Below are positions 1-10,056 of a stretch of 64,000 bases of DNA, in pieces; within the stretch, counting starts at the first letter, position 1, and every line of letters starts with the position of its first letter. Below the pieces are notes generated by a model. It was given only the letters and a program-made list of their open reading frames with translations. It searched no databases and had not been told where the DNA came from. The translations under genes were made by a program, and so were the position numbers. The stretch comes from Pseudoalteromonas rubra (GTDB lineage Bacteria > Pseudomonadota > Gammaproteobacteria > Enterobacterales > Alteromonadaceae). Where the stretch lies: NCBI RefSeq assembly GCF_001482385.1, contig NZ_CP013611.1, forward strand, positions 4,037,501 through 4,101,500. The letters run 5' to 3'.

Positions 1-2690
1 CCATCTGTGCTTTGGCCTGCTCTTCGGCTTTGCTGATCAGCGGGTGAATACCCGATTGCAGTGCATTGGCCAGTTTACTGGCGGTCTGACGACCAACGGC
101 AGAGAGCTGGTTGTTAAAGGCATCAAATGCCACGTTTTGTGCCAGATCGTTACCGCTTTTATCCATTAGCACCCGGATCGGTGTGGGTGGCATGAAACGG
201 CCAATTTGCAGTGATTTCGGCGCCGACGTTTCGGCCACAAAGATCAGCTCAACAAAGAAAGTACCTACCGGCAGTTTGTTGTTCTTCAGCAGGGCAACTG
301 AGGCACAACCAAAGTCGTCGTCACAGATCATGTCCATCACGCCTTCCACCATAGGGTGATCCCAGCTGATAAACTGAGCATCTTCCTGTGAAAGTGAAGT
401 AGCACGGTCAAACGTTACTGTGATGCCGTCGTCTTTCAGGCTTGGGAAAGACGGGTTGAGCATGTGCTCGGTTGGCTTCAGGATAATGGTGTTTTCACCT
501 TTGTCTTCCTGGTTTACTCCAAAGATGTCGAACACATTGATCATGTAAGTGGGTAAGACAACGTCGTCGTCCAGCGCCTCAATTTCTTCAACAATGCCAT
601 CGGCTTTGCCCATACCGCTTGAATGCAGTTCCAGCAGACGGTCGCGACCTTGCTCCATTTTGGCGCGTAGCACAGTGTTCTGTTTGGCAACCTGCTCAAG
701 TAACGGGTCTAGTTCTTCTTCGTCACAGTTGTGTGCGGCAACCAGTTCGAGTAAATCTTCAGAGAATTCTTTGTAAAGCAACTGGCCAGTGGTGCTGGTG
801 GTTTCGAACGCATCCAGTGCTTCGTCATACCAGCGTAGCAGTACTTCCTGGGCAGTATTAGCAAAGTAAGGCACATGAATATTCACATCCTGCTGCTGAC
901 CAATACGATCCAGACGACCAATACGTTGTTCCAGCAGATCCGGGTTCAGCGGCAAATCGAACAGTACCAGGTGGTGGGCAAACTGGAAGTTACGCCCTTC
1001 TGAGCCAATTTCTGAACACAGCAGTACCTGGGCAGAATCATATTCATCGGCAAAGTACGCCGCAGCGCGGTCACGCTCTAAGATAGACATCCCTTCATGG
1101 AATACGGCTGACTTAATGCCTTCGCGTTCACGCAGGGTTTGCTCCAGGCTGATGGCGGTTTGTGCTTCAGCACAGATCAGTAGCACCTTTTGCTGTTTAA
1201 GCTCCTTGAGCTTATCGATCAGCCAGGCAACACGCGGGTCGAACTGGGTCCAGCTGGCGCTTTCGCCTTCAAACTCCTGGAAGATTTTTTCCGGGAACAG
1301 AGCTCGCAGAGCACTTTTATCTGCACTTTGAATACCGCCCAGGTTACCCATGACAGAAATAGCGGTTTTGTACTGCTTTGGCATCTCAACAGGACAGGCA
1401 TGCAATATACGGCTAGGGTAGCCGTCAATACCACTGCGGCTGTTGCGGAATAAAATACGGCCTGTGCCATGGCGGTCAAGCAGGTTGTTTAGCAGCGTTT
1501 GTTTGGCCGACTCCTCTCCCTGTTCAACCTGGCTAAGCAGATCGGTGATGTCGGTTTCTTTTAACAGCTCGGTCAGGGTTGCTTTGGCTTTGTCGTCCAG
1601 CGCGGCGTCTTGTAGCAGTTTATTGGCGGCATCGGCGACTTCTTTATAATGGCTTTCTTCTTCCACAAAAGCGTCGTAATCGTAAAATCTATCAGGGTCA
1701 AGCAATTGCAGACGAGCAAAGTGGCTGCGATGGCCAAGTTGATCTGGTGTGGCGGTCAGCAGGATCAAACCAGCAATGTCCTGGCTTAGCTCAGCAATGC
1801 GTTGGTACTCGGTGCTTGGTTTGTCTTTTTCTATCGTCAGGTGGTGCGCTTCATCAACAACCAACAGATCCCAGTCTGCTAACGTTGCCTGCTCAAACCA
1901 GCGGCGTTTCTTGGTGATAAATTCCAGGCTCACCAACACCAATTGCTCGGTTTCAAATACGTTTGGTGAATCCGCAAAGGCTTCGTCACAGCGGTCTTCA
2001 TCAAAAATAGAGAAGTGCAAGTTGAAGCGGCGCAGCATTTCAACCAGCCACTGATGTTGCAGGCTTTCAGGCACGACGATCAGTACACGGCTGGCACGGC
2101 CCATCAGAATTTGCTGATGTAGGATCATGCCGGCTTCAATGGTTTTACCTAAACCAACTTCGTCCGACAGTAAAACTCTGGGCGCGAAACGTTTGCCTAC
2201 TTCATCGGCTATATAAAGCTGGTGAGGGATCAGGCTGGCACGCTGACCAATGAGGCCTTTTAAATGAGACTGCTGGCGATTGAACTGATGTTGCCAGGTT
2301 TGATAGCGCAGCGTGTAACGGTCAAATCGATCAACCTGACCTGCAAATAAGCGGTCCTGAGGCTTATTAAACTTAATGAAGTGATCCAAAAAGGTTTCTT
2401 TTAATGTGACTGGTTCTTCGTTATCGATACGTTCGCCGTGGTAACACAGCAAGTCGCCTTGTTCTTCAACTTTTTCAACACGCATTTCCCATTCGTCAAC
2501 ACAGCGGATCACATCGCCGGGATTAAAAATCACGCGGGTAACCGGGGCTTCCTGTACAGAATACACGCGGTTTTCACCACTGGCAGGAAACAATATGGTC
2601 ACCTGGCGACCTTCCAATGCCACTATGGTGCCCAATCCTAAATCTGACTCAGTATCACTGATCCAGCGCTGACCTAAGGAAAAATTCATG
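1..2690 (-). CDS. rapA: RNA polymerase-associated helicase RapA (3' end outside window)
   Basis: SWI2/SNF2-type ATPase that binds RNA polymerase and promotes its recycling after transcription. Reading leftward from the ATG at 2688-2690 the protein opens MNFSLGQRWISDTESDLGLG, the usual RapA N-terminus. An N-terminal Tudor-like region is followed by a helicase core with a Walker A segment (DEVGLGKT, about residue 175) and a DEAH box (VVDEAHHL, about residue 275). The last residues seen (FNNQLSAVGRQTASKLANAL) match the RapA C-terminal domain, so about 70 residues lie beyond base 1. E. coli RapA has 968 residues and about 896 are visible here. No frameshift was seen. The gene is monocistronic, divergent from the PIN-PhoH gene. 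Confidence 0.97.
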
Positions 2691-3075
2691 CTTGTCTCGT
2701 CTCGCGGAAAAAAGGCGGCCATGGTACCGAGAAGCACCGCCTTGTTCAAGGTTGTGAGACAACGATAAACGTACATAAACTGTGATTTTTTTCACATTAT
2801 GCTATTGACCTGAGCGAACACAGGAGCCTGGGCTACTTGTTGTCCTGTTTGGCGTTATTTCTGGCCACAGTGTTTACGTCCTCACGACGAAAAATAAGCA
2901 TAGCTTACGTGGTGAAAATTGACGGATTTATGGTGCGTTGTCATCGCTGGTGGTTCATGCCGCTGTCATAAAAACGACTTTTGTGACAAATAGACTAAAC
3001 TTAGGGTAAGAGCATTGGCTTGCTTGGCGACCAAGTCTTTGTTCAGTAGTAGTTTTCACTAAATAGGAACGCACT
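2691..3075. other. Intergenic region between divergent rapA and PIN-PhoH gene
   Basis: 385 bases without a credible gene. It must carry the promoters of both divergent genes, but I see no strong sigma-70 pair or hairpin. A ribosome binding site (aggaa) precedes the ATG at 3076. Confidence 0.6.
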
Positions 3076-4476
3076 ATGGGAAATGATGACCTCGACCGTA
3101 AAATGTATGTGTTAGATACCAACGTACTTCTTCACGAACCCCTCGCTTTCTTTTCATTTCAGGAACACGACGTAGTAATCCCCATGACAGTTCTGGAAGA
3201 GCTGGACCACATAAAAGACAGAAAACGCGACGTCAGCAGCGATGCCAGGGTGGCCATTCGCAGCCTTGATGACGTGTTGCGTAACGCCTCGCCAGAGCAA
3301 ATGCTGGAGGGGGTTTCCTTGCCCAAAGTGCAGCGCGATACGCATAAACCCGCGAGCAGCGGTAAGCTCATCGTGATTAACGATCACTTGTATCCGGACA
3401 GCATCTCTGGTTTACCGGGTAACGAAAATGACCACCGAATTATTAACTGCGCCATTCAATTACAGAAACAATACTCAGATAAAAAAGTGGTGCTAGTCAC
3501 CAAAGACATTAATATGCGCCTTAAGGCCAAAGGGGCCGGACTCAAATTTGTAGAGGATTACCGCACTGACCAGCTCATTGATGACATTAACCTGCTGACC
3601 TCGGGGTATAATAAGTTTACCGGGGACTTCTGGGCCAATGTGGGTGAGTGCCAGACAGAGCAGCAGGGCCGTTACACCTTGCATCAGGTGCCCGCGAAAC
3701 TAATGCCGGAAGTCTTTGTCAATGAATACCTGATAGATGATGGGGAGCACTTTGCTGCCCGGGTGGTGGGCTATGATACAGAGCACGTAACACTAAAAGA
3801 CATTAGCGTTGAGCGCCTGATGCATCAACAGGCCTGGGGCGTAGCGCCTAAAAATGTCTATCAGGGTATGGCGCTGGATGCGTTGCTGGATCCAAATATC
3901 GAGTTGGTGATCCTGACAGGCCCGGCTGGTTGCGGTAAAACCTTACTGGCGCTGGCCAGTGCGCTGGAAATGATCATAGAGAAAGGTGTATACGATAAGG
4001 TGATTGTAACTCGTAACACCCCGGAAATTGCAGAAAGCATTGGCTTTTTACCGGGCACGGAAGAAGAAAAAATGGCCCCTTGGCTGGCGGCAATCACGGA
4101 TACGCTGGAGGTATTACACAAACACGACGAGAGCCCCATTTCGAGCCGTAACTATATTATGGAAAAGGCCAACATCCAGTTTAAGTCGGTCAACTTTATG
4201 CGTGGACGCAGTATCCAAAATGCGGTGGTGATTTTGGACGAGAGCCAGAACCTCACAGCCTCTCAGTTAAAAACCATTATCACGCGCTGTGGTGAGGGCA
4301 CTAAACTTATTTGTACCGGTAACCTGGCGCAGATAGACAGTAATTATCTGACCCCTGTGACTTCAGGGCTGACTTATATTGTTGAGCGCTTCAAAGATTT
4401 TGAAGGCTCTGCCACCATTAATCTTAATGGCGTGGTGAGAAGTCGCCTCGCGTCATTTGCCGAGCAAAACTTGTAA
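3076..4476 (+). CDS. PIN domain-PhoH family ATPase/ribonuclease (PhoH2-like)
   Basis: Fusion of an N-terminal PIN ribonuclease domain and a C-terminal PhoH RNA-helicase-like ATPase; studied PhoH2 proteins unwind and cleave RNA. The PIN domain starts at residue 10 with YVLDTNVLLHEP (acidic D14) and continues with a conserved TVLEELD and later VTKDINMRLKA. The ATPase begins near residue 255, with Walker A GPAGCGKT at about 282 and a Walker B-like VVILDESQN near residue 390. Length (466) is normal for the family. The start has a good RBS (aggaacgcact). It stands alone, with a weak hairpin after the stop. Not the phosphate-regulated PhoH of E. coli, which lacks the PIN domain. Confidence 0.93.
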   Translation: MGNDDLDRKMYVLDTNVLLHEPLAFFSFQEHDVVIPMTVLEELDHIKDRKRDVSSDARVAIRSLDDVLRNASPEQMLEGVSLPKVQRDTHKPASSGKLIVINDHLYPDSISGLPGNENDHRIINCAIQLQKQYSDKKVVLVTKDINMRLKAKGAGLKFVEDYRTDQLIDDINLLTSGYNKFTGDFWANVGECQTEQQGRYTLHQVPAKLMPEVFVNEYLIDDGEHFAARVVGYDTEHVTLKDISVERLMHQQAWGVAPKNVYQGMALDALLDPNIELVILTGPAGCGKTLLALASALEMIIEKGVYDKVIVTRNTPEIAESIGFLPGTEEEKMAPWLAAITDTLEVLHKHDESPISSRNYIMEKANIQFKSVNFMRGRSIQNAVVILDESQNLTASQLKTIITRCGEGTKLICTGNLAQIDSNYLTPVTSGLTYIVERFKDFEGSATINLNGVVRSRLASFAEQNL

Positions 4477-4482
4477 CACCAG

Positions 4483-4510
4483 GCGGATCCTTGCGGTCCG
4501 CTTATTTCTT
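4483..4510 (+). terminator. Weak hairpin after PIN-PhoH gene
   Basis: Stem gcgga/tccgc extended by cc/gg around a small loop (4483-4501), followed by a T-rich stretch (ttatttctt). Plausible weak intrinsic terminator. Confidence 0.5.
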
Positions 4511-4592
4511 ATCCTGGCTTTCTAACTCACTTGAAAGATTGGCATGTGCTCGTTACTCTTGCTAAAACAAGGAACTAACGTCGAGCCATTGC

Positions 4593-7500
4593 GTGCCGGA
4601 ATTTCTCCCTCTTAAGAACTATCGTAAGGCGATCAGTATTGCCTTGCTGGTGCCCATGTTGCTGGCTGTGGTGCTGTGCTTTCATCTGTATCAGATTAAG
4701 CTAGAGCGCCAGTATCAAGTGTATCAGGCCCAATTTTTCGTGCTTGCCGGACAAGTTGAGCAAGAAACACTGGCTGCGCAAACGGTTATCACCAGTGTTC
4801 GCAATAGTCTGGCCGAACCTATCCGCTATCAGCTCGATGCACTGTGGCAGCAGAATATTCGTCAGCAGGCAGGTTATTTTTATCGTCAGTTACCAGATAA
4901 TGGGGGAGAGGTTGTGGGGCTGGGTCGTTTTGTGCCAACGCCACAGCTGATAGCTCAATGGCAGCAGATTATGGCTTTGGGCCCCAGTTTCAATACCGCG
5001 CTTGCCCTAATTGATGAGCTCGAAGCGGTGGTATTTATTCAGGAAAACGGCTTTGCCTTTGTCAAACGGCGTGATACCAGCCAGAGCAACCTGTTAACGG
5101 CCATTGTTGAATCACGCTTCACACCACAATTCAGTCAGGGGATCACGGCCACCAGCATGCCTACCCGGGTATTTGGTAAGTACTACTTTGCACTGGGGCA
5201 GCGTTTGACCAGTGGCTCACAATCACAGATCCTGCTGATTTATGATGTTGAAAAACTTGCCAGCCGACTGCAGCAAATGACCTTTGGTGGAGGAACACTA
5301 GCACTGAAAGGCACGCAGCCGGGTGTCATATTGGCTTCCAGCAAAGGCTATCAGGATCTGGACGACAGCCTGGTGCGCAATGCTAAGCTGCCCTGGGAGG
5401 GTGGCGTTCGCTTTAACTATCGTCCGACCGGACAGCCTTTTACCTTACGGTTTGTTCAGGATGAAGCCCGTTTTTCTGCACCGGCGCGATATGAGGTGAT
5501 ACTGGAACTGGGGTTTTTGATCATATTTATTGTCTTTACCTTTGTCGCTTACGTTTGGCTTAACGCGCAAGTATTTATCCGACCCCTCAAGCATTTTGTC
5601 AGATATCTGACTTATCAGGAGCACACCCCGGAAGCGACGATGAATTATGCTGTTCCGAGAGACTGGCAACCATGGTTCAGAGAAATAAAACAGGTTGTGA
5701 CACAGAAGCGGCATGCATTACAACAGTTGCAGGAAAGTAATATCAAACTGGATGAGCAAGTACAGCGACAGAAGAAAGCCCTGTCGCGTAGTTTAGAGGC
5801 CAAGGAACGCCAGGCGGCATTACTTAAAACGGTCCTGAACTCGGTGCCTGATTTGGTTTACTACAAAAATATAGATGGTTCATTTATTGGCTGCAATGAG
5901 GCGTTTGAGCGATTTATGGGAGTCGCTCAGGCCGGCCTGGTTGCGCGTGAACACCTGGAAGTGACAGAGCGTCACCAGGCTTTACTGGATCTTGAGCAAA
6001 CCATGAATGTTCAGGGACAAAGCCTTACCGATACCCTGATGCTGGAGGGAAGTAGTTATCTGATTACCGTTTCGCCTTTGTACAACGATCTGCGTAAACG
6101 TATCGGGACTTTGGGGGTAGCACGGGATATCAGTGAGCAGCAACAGGCTTTGACAGCGTTACGGGCGTCCGAGCAGAACTTTAAAGCTGCCATCGAGTAT
6201 GCGCCCAATGGAGTGATTTTACTGTCTATTGACCGACTCGTGCTGGAACTTAACCGGACGGCACGTAAGTTATTTGTGCGCGTTGATGTTGGCAGTAGTT
6301 TGTACAGCGTGTTTGAAGACGCTGATGTTGAGGCGTTGAATGATGTGCTGGATCATTGCTTACAGGAACGACAGGGGGCCAGTGAACTGAGTCTGGCTCA
6401 GCAAGACCCCAAACGCTGGCTACACCTGAGTGTCTCTCTGGTCTGGGACAAACAAAAGAACCCCAAGTACTTTGTTATCCATGTACAAAATGTGACTGCA
6501 CTGGTGCGTGCCCGGTTGGATGCAGAGCGTGCTAATCATGCCAAAAGCCGCTTTATTGCTAATATCAGCCATGAGATCCGCACGCCTATTAATGCCATTT
6601 TGGGGATGGTGAGTATTCTCAAGCCTGAGCTGAATAGCCAGAAAGAACAACAAAAGCTTGAGCAAATCGAAAGCGCCGCGCAGCAGTTGCTGACCATGCT
6701 GAATGACATTCTTAATTTTGCCCGGCTGGAAAGCGGGCAGGGTAAACCCAACAACCAGCCATTTTGTCTGGTTGATCTGATCTCCAGCCTGAGTGGCCTG
6801 ATCGCACCACTGAGCAGTGCCAGGCAACTTGAGTTCGAGATAGAGGTAGACCCTTTTATCTGGCCGAGGTTGATTGGTGATGAAGCACGTATCAAGCTGG
6901 TATTAATGAACCTGCTGGGCAACGCGGTCAAGTTCACAGAGTATGGCAAGGTAGGCCTGAGCCTGTCTTTGCAACCAGGCGTACAGGCACCTGAGCAGAC
7001 TATCCAGTTTTGTGTCTGGGATACTGGCCCAGGGATCAGTGAACAGGATCAGGCACGTTTATTCGATGCGTTTACTCAGGGAAATGAAAGCAGCTCTCGC
7101 CCTCATGAAGGCATTGGGCTTGGTCTGGCTATTGTGAAACAGGTGATCCAGTTACTGGGCGGCGAAGTGTCGTTAACGAGTAAGCCCGACGTCGGCAGTC
7201 GATTTGAGTTTACCCTGCGATTAGAGCGTGCGGCGTTATCTGATGAGCAAAGCCGCAAATCGCTATTTTTGATTTTGGATGGACAGGCCCCTTTGCCTTA
7301 TCTGGCCCACCAGGGGGTTCACCAGGGCAGCCTGGCTGATTTGAGTGCGCTCAGTCAGTCGAGCCCGGTTCATTACCTGGCGTCTAATGACCCTGCCCAC
7401 GTCCGTGCACTGAGTCAGTCGGAGCCTGGGTTGAACGCAAAGTGGTTGGTGCCTGACACAGGAGCATTTTCACAGTTGTTGCCCGCTGACTCTGAGGCGA

Positions 7501-8297
7501 TCAGACTAGCTCAGCCGGTGTTCTACCAGAGCCTGAGTACCTGCACATTGGAAGTACCAAAAGCCGCGTCACCGAATACCTGCATCTTATCGCCTTTGTT
7601 GTGTATTGTGGTGGATGACAATCCAGTTAATTTGGATATCAGCAGGACGGTATTGGAACAACGCGGTGCCACTGTGGTCGCACTGAGTAGTGCTGAAAAT
7701 ATCGTTGCGATTTGTCAGAAGCTGCGCCCGGATGTGGTGTTGATGGATTTGTACATGCCTAACATTGATGGCTATGAAGCCAGCCGACAATTGCGCAGTC
7801 AGTTTGATCAACAAAGTTTGCCTATTGTTGCCTTAACCGCCAATGCCCATGAGCAGGAAAAGCAGCAGGCTATGGCAACTGGATTAAATGGCTTTTTAGT
7901 TAAGCCTGTGGCCCCGGTCGATCTGTGTGCGGCGCTTCAGGACTACGTGCCAGATAACGATACGGTATTTGATTATCCGTTTGCTTTGTCACAAATGATG
8001 GGCAATGAAGCGCTGGTACGTACCATGCTGGAAAAGTTTGCTAAGCTTGGTGAGGAATACATCGCATCTTTACACAAAGCGCTGAGCGCAGCTGAGCTAT
8101 TTAGTCTGGCTCACACCATCAAAGGGTCAGCAGCAGGGTTAGGATTACACCGATTAGCGGCTCAGGCGCGCATATGTGAAGCCGCTGCGAAGCAAGCAAA
8201 TGAAGATGCACCTGATCAATTACCATGTGATCAAACGCAGTTGCTGGCAGCAGCAGAACAAACTTTGTGTTTTATTTCGTTTTGGCTAAAAGGATAA
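4593..8297 (+). CDS. Hybrid sensor histidine kinase (PASx2-HisKA-HATPase-REC-HPt)
   Basis: Membrane phosphorelay kinase of unknown signal. In order: TM1 (about 14-34), a periplasmic sensor of about 265 residues, TM2 (about 299-323), a coiled segment, two PAS domains (about 405-520 and 525-640), HisKA with phospho-acceptor H660 in NISHEIRTPINA, HATPase with N, G1 (DTGPGIS) and G2 (GIGLGLAIV) boxes, a poorly conserved linker (about 880-1000), a receiver with D1052 in LMDLYMP, and a C-terminal HPt with H1174 in AHTIKGSAAG. All relay residues are present, so it should run His-Asp-His to an external receiver. The GTG start keeps TM1, but the nearest RBS-like aagga is about 18 nt upstream, so the start is uncertain. 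The likely partner is the REC-GGDEF protein 4 nt downstream. Confidence 0.93.
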   Translation: MPEFLPLKNYRKAISIALLVPMLLAVVLCFHLYQIKLERQYQVYQAQFFVLAGQVEQETLAAQTVITSVRNSLAEPIRYQLDALWQQNIRQQAGYFYRQLPDNGGEVVGLGRFVPTPQLIAQWQQIMALGPSFNTALALIDELEAVVFIQENGFAFVKRRDTSQSNLLTAIVESRFTPQFSQGITATSMPTRVFGKYYFALGQRLTSGSQSQILLIYDVEKLASRLQQMTFGGGTLALKGTQPGVILASSKGYQDLDDSLVRNAKLPWEGGVRFNYRPTGQPFTLRFVQDEARFSAPARYEVILELGFLIIFIVFTFVAYVWLNAQVFIRPLKHFVRYLTYQEHTPEATMNYAVPRDWQPWFREIKQVVTQKRHALQQLQESNIKLDEQVQRQKKALSRSLEAKERQAALLKTVLNSVPDLVYYKNIDGSFIGCNEAFERFMGVAQAGLVAREHLEVTERHQALLDLEQTMNVQGQSLTDTLMLEGSSYLITVSPLYNDLRKRIGTLGVARDISEQQQALTALRASEQNFKAAIEYAPNGVILLSIDRLVLELNRTARKLFVRVDVGSSLYSVFEDADVEALNDVLDHCLQERQGASELSLAQQDPKRWLHLSVSLVWDKQKNPKYFVIHVQNVTALVRARLDAERANHAKSRFIANISHEIRTPINAILGMVSILKPELNSQKEQQKLEQIESAAQQLLTMLNDILNFARLESGQGKPNNQPFCLVDLISSLSGLIAPLSSARQLEFEIEVDPFIWPRLIGDEARIKLVLMNLLGNAVKFTEYGKVGLSLSLQPGVQAPEQTIQFCVWDTGPGISEQDQARLFDAFTQGNESSSRPHEGIGLGLAIVKQVIQLLGGEVSLTSKPDVGSRFEFTLRLERAALSDEQSRKSLFLILDGQAPLPYLAHQGVHQGSLADLSALSQSSPVHYLASNDPAHVRALSQSEPGLNAKWLVPDTGAFSQLLPADSEAIRLAQPVFYQSLSTCTLEVPKAASPNTCILSPLLCIVVDDNPVNLDISRTVLEQRGATVVALSSAENIVAICQKLRPDVVLMDLYMPNIDGYEASRQLRSQFDQQSLPIVALTANAHEQEKQQAMATGLNGFLVKPVAPVDLCAALQDYVPDNDTVFDYPFALSQMMGNEALVRTMLEKFAKLGEEYIASLHKALSAAELFSLAHTIKGSAAGLGLHRLAAQARICEAAAKQANEDAPDQLPCDQTQLLAAAEQTLCFISFWLKG

Positions 8298-8301
8298 GAA
8301 A

Positions 8302-9204
8302 ATGCACAAATCGGCCCATATTCTGGTTCTAGATCCGGATCCACTCAACCGGGTGGTGCTACAAAATACCCTCGAAGAAACCTACCTGGTGACACTGAGT
8401 TCGTCACCTGAGCAGGCGCAGGAAGAGCTGAACAGCACTTGCGTGGACCTGATCATTATGGACAATCAGCAGCTCGGTGATAGGGCAGAGGTGTTTTTGC
8501 AAACGTTAAAGGCGAACCCCGAAACAGCGCAATTGCCTGTGATAGTGATCTCCGCAAGCGCCAGTTTTTTGGATGAAGCACAAAGCCTGCAACAGGGCGC
8601 GGTCGACTATATTACCAAGCCGTTTAACCCCAATATTGTTAAAGCGAGGATAAAAATTCATCTGGCCATTAAGCAGCGTAATGATCAGCTTAGTGAGCAG
8701 GCCCTAGTTGATGGCATGACATCATTACCAAACAGGCGGGCACTGGATAAAACTTTGGCAATGTTCTGGCGGCAATGTGCTTCGGGGGTTCGGCCGCTGG
8801 CAGTGTTTGTATTGGGTGTTGATCATTTTGAGCGTTACAACAAGTTATTCGGTCATGCCCGAGGCGATGAATGCCTATATAAAATTGCCCAGGTAGTGGC
8901 GGGTATCATCAATAATATGGATGGATTTACGGCTCGCTATGATGGCGGACGTTTTGTGGCGTTGCTGCAAGATATCAGTGAAGTTGAAGCTCAGGAAGTG
9001 GCCGAGGCCATTCATATGGCGGTTGCAGCCTTAGCGATTCGGCACCCTGAATCGCCGACTTGTGCCCATGTAACAGTGAGTGCGGGCATTTGTTATACCA
9101 AAGCTGATTTTGCCCGAGCACACCGGGATCCGCTGGACTTGGCTGCCACGGCCCTGAATGATGCACGCGAACGGCAACAAAAAGCGGTGTTGAGTGTGGT
9201 GTAA
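8302..9204 (+). CDS. Response regulator with degenerate GGDEF domain
   Basis: N-terminal receiver domain (D11, D13, phospho-acceptor D54, K in DYITKPF) fused to a GGDEF-type domain (about 135-300). The diguanylate cyclase signature is GGRFV at residues 215-219, where GGDEF/GGEEF is needed for catalysis, so c-di-GMP synthesis is unlikely. The rest of the fold is kept (DGMTSLPNRRALD, NKLFGHARGDECL). It probably acts as a signalling adaptor or GTP/c-di-GMP sensor. The start has an aaaggata RBS and lies 4 nt after the hybrid kinase, so the two are almost surely co-transcribed and this is the probable phosphate receiver. Confidence 0.9.
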   Translation: MHKSAHILVLDPDPLNRVVLQNTLEETYLVTLSSSPEQAQEELNSTCVDLIIMDNQQLGDRAEVFLQTLKANPETAQLPVIVISASASFLDEAQSLQQGAVDYITKPFNPNIVKARIKIHLAIKQRNDQLSEQALVDGMTSLPNRRALDKTLAMFWRQCASGVRPLAVFVLGVDHFERYNKLFGHARGDECLYKIAQVVAGIINNMDGFTARYDGGRFVALLQDISEVEAQEVAEAIHMAVAALAIRHPESPTCAHVTVSAGICYTKADFARAHRDPLDLAATALNDARERQQKAVLSVV

Positions 9205-9205
9205 A

Positions 9206-9231
9206 GGTTCAGTGCTAAGTTGCACTGAACC
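9206..9231. terminator. Perfect hairpin between convergent genes
   Basis: Ten-base perfect stem (ggttcagtgc / gcactgaacc) with a 6-nt loop, directly after the REC-GGDEF stop and before the end of the convergent DUF3192 gene. The T-run is weak on both strands (ttta on minus). Likely bidirectional terminator. Confidence 0.65.
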
Positions 9232-9247
9232 GTGTCAGTAGCGCTGA

Positions 9248-9613
9248 TTACAGTAGTTGCGCCAGGGCCGTATCGCCAAATCCAACCAGCTTGCTGTCTT
9301 TAAACAGTAATGGAGTGCATTCATCTTTTGTGACAACGCCATCTGAATGTTTACTGTTGGTTGCGAAATACAGTACCTGATAGACAGTGTCTCCCTTAGA
9401 CAGCATATCTGTGAAGTCCGGTGTACCAAGCTTGTTCAGTACACTTTGATATTCAGTGCCCATTTTAAGTTGGCTGATTTTCTCGCGATTCTGTTTTTGC
9501 TCTTTTTTCCAGCCATAGTGGCTGCCGTTAATTTCACCATCCGTGACCGCGACCACACAGCCTGTCAGTACAGTTGAACTTAATAGCGCAGTTGCAAGTA
9601 GTAGTTTTTTCAT
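9248..9613 (-). CDS. DUF3192 family lipoprotein
   Basis: Small envelope lipoprotein of unknown role. The signal peptide (residues 1-18) ends in a lipobox LTGC with acylated C19. The mature part resembles the DUF3192 family found in Vibrio, Shewanella and Pseudoalteromonas, including the SQLKMGTEYQSVLNKLGTPDF segment, which recalls the SmpA/OmlA-type fold. Length (121) is typical. Convergent with the two-gene signalling operon. Confidence 0.85.
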   Translation of the reverse strand: MKKLLLATALLSSTVLTGCVVAVTDGEINGSHYGWKKEQKQNREKISQLKMGTEYQSVLNKLGTPDFTDMLSKGDTVYQVLYFATNSKHSDGVVTKDECTPLLFKDSKLVGFGDTALAQLL

Positions 9614-10056
9614 CTTTTATATCCCAGGCTTAGCCGTCTTTGCTTTCTTTGAAGTGTATTCTGCAAAGAGTTTGCCAGTTTTTAAATCATTAAAAATCAA
9701 AGGACTATGGTGTTTGGTGAAATCACTGATTTTCTACAATGCTAAGTTTTGAATAAATTCGCTAATAGTTAGTCAAAATAACAAGTTGAGATATCACGTT
9801 AGGCGCCATTTCTATTCGATGCCGGATATAGCTCAGTGACCAGTTGCAGGACAGGTACTCATGCCTTGTATGAGAATAGTGCCCGGCTCGAAAGCCGGGA
9901 TCACGTTACTGAATGGGGGCGTCAAGCGGTCAATGGTGTTCAGACAGCCTTTTGTTGAGTGTAAACACCCGTGGTACAACTTCACTTCGTGTCATTCCGC
10001 ACAGCTGGAGGCAGCCAATTCACAAAGCATGTTATTGAGCACCAGGAACGACGCGC
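9614..10056. other. Intergenic region with hairpin and decayed repeat
   Basis: 443 bases with no credible gene. It holds a perfect 7-bp stem (cccggct / agccggg, 9882-9899) and, near 9989-10000, gtcattccgcac, a fragment of the 'gtcatcccgcacttgatgcgg' repeat seen at 19.1-19.3 kb and 21.3 kb. The two signals suggest a decayed interspersed repeat. Confidence 0.5.

Noticed and set aside
1219..2054. Several 80-110-codon ORFs on the plus strand at the left edge
   Set aside because: All lie antisense to rapA, whose uninterrupted frame has clear helicase motifs.
9824..9900. tRNA-like start (gccggatatagctcag) in the intergenic region
   Set aside because: The bases that follow cannot form D, anticodon and T arms and there is no TTCGA-type T-loop at the right distance; the nearby cccggct/agccggg hairpin explains the look.
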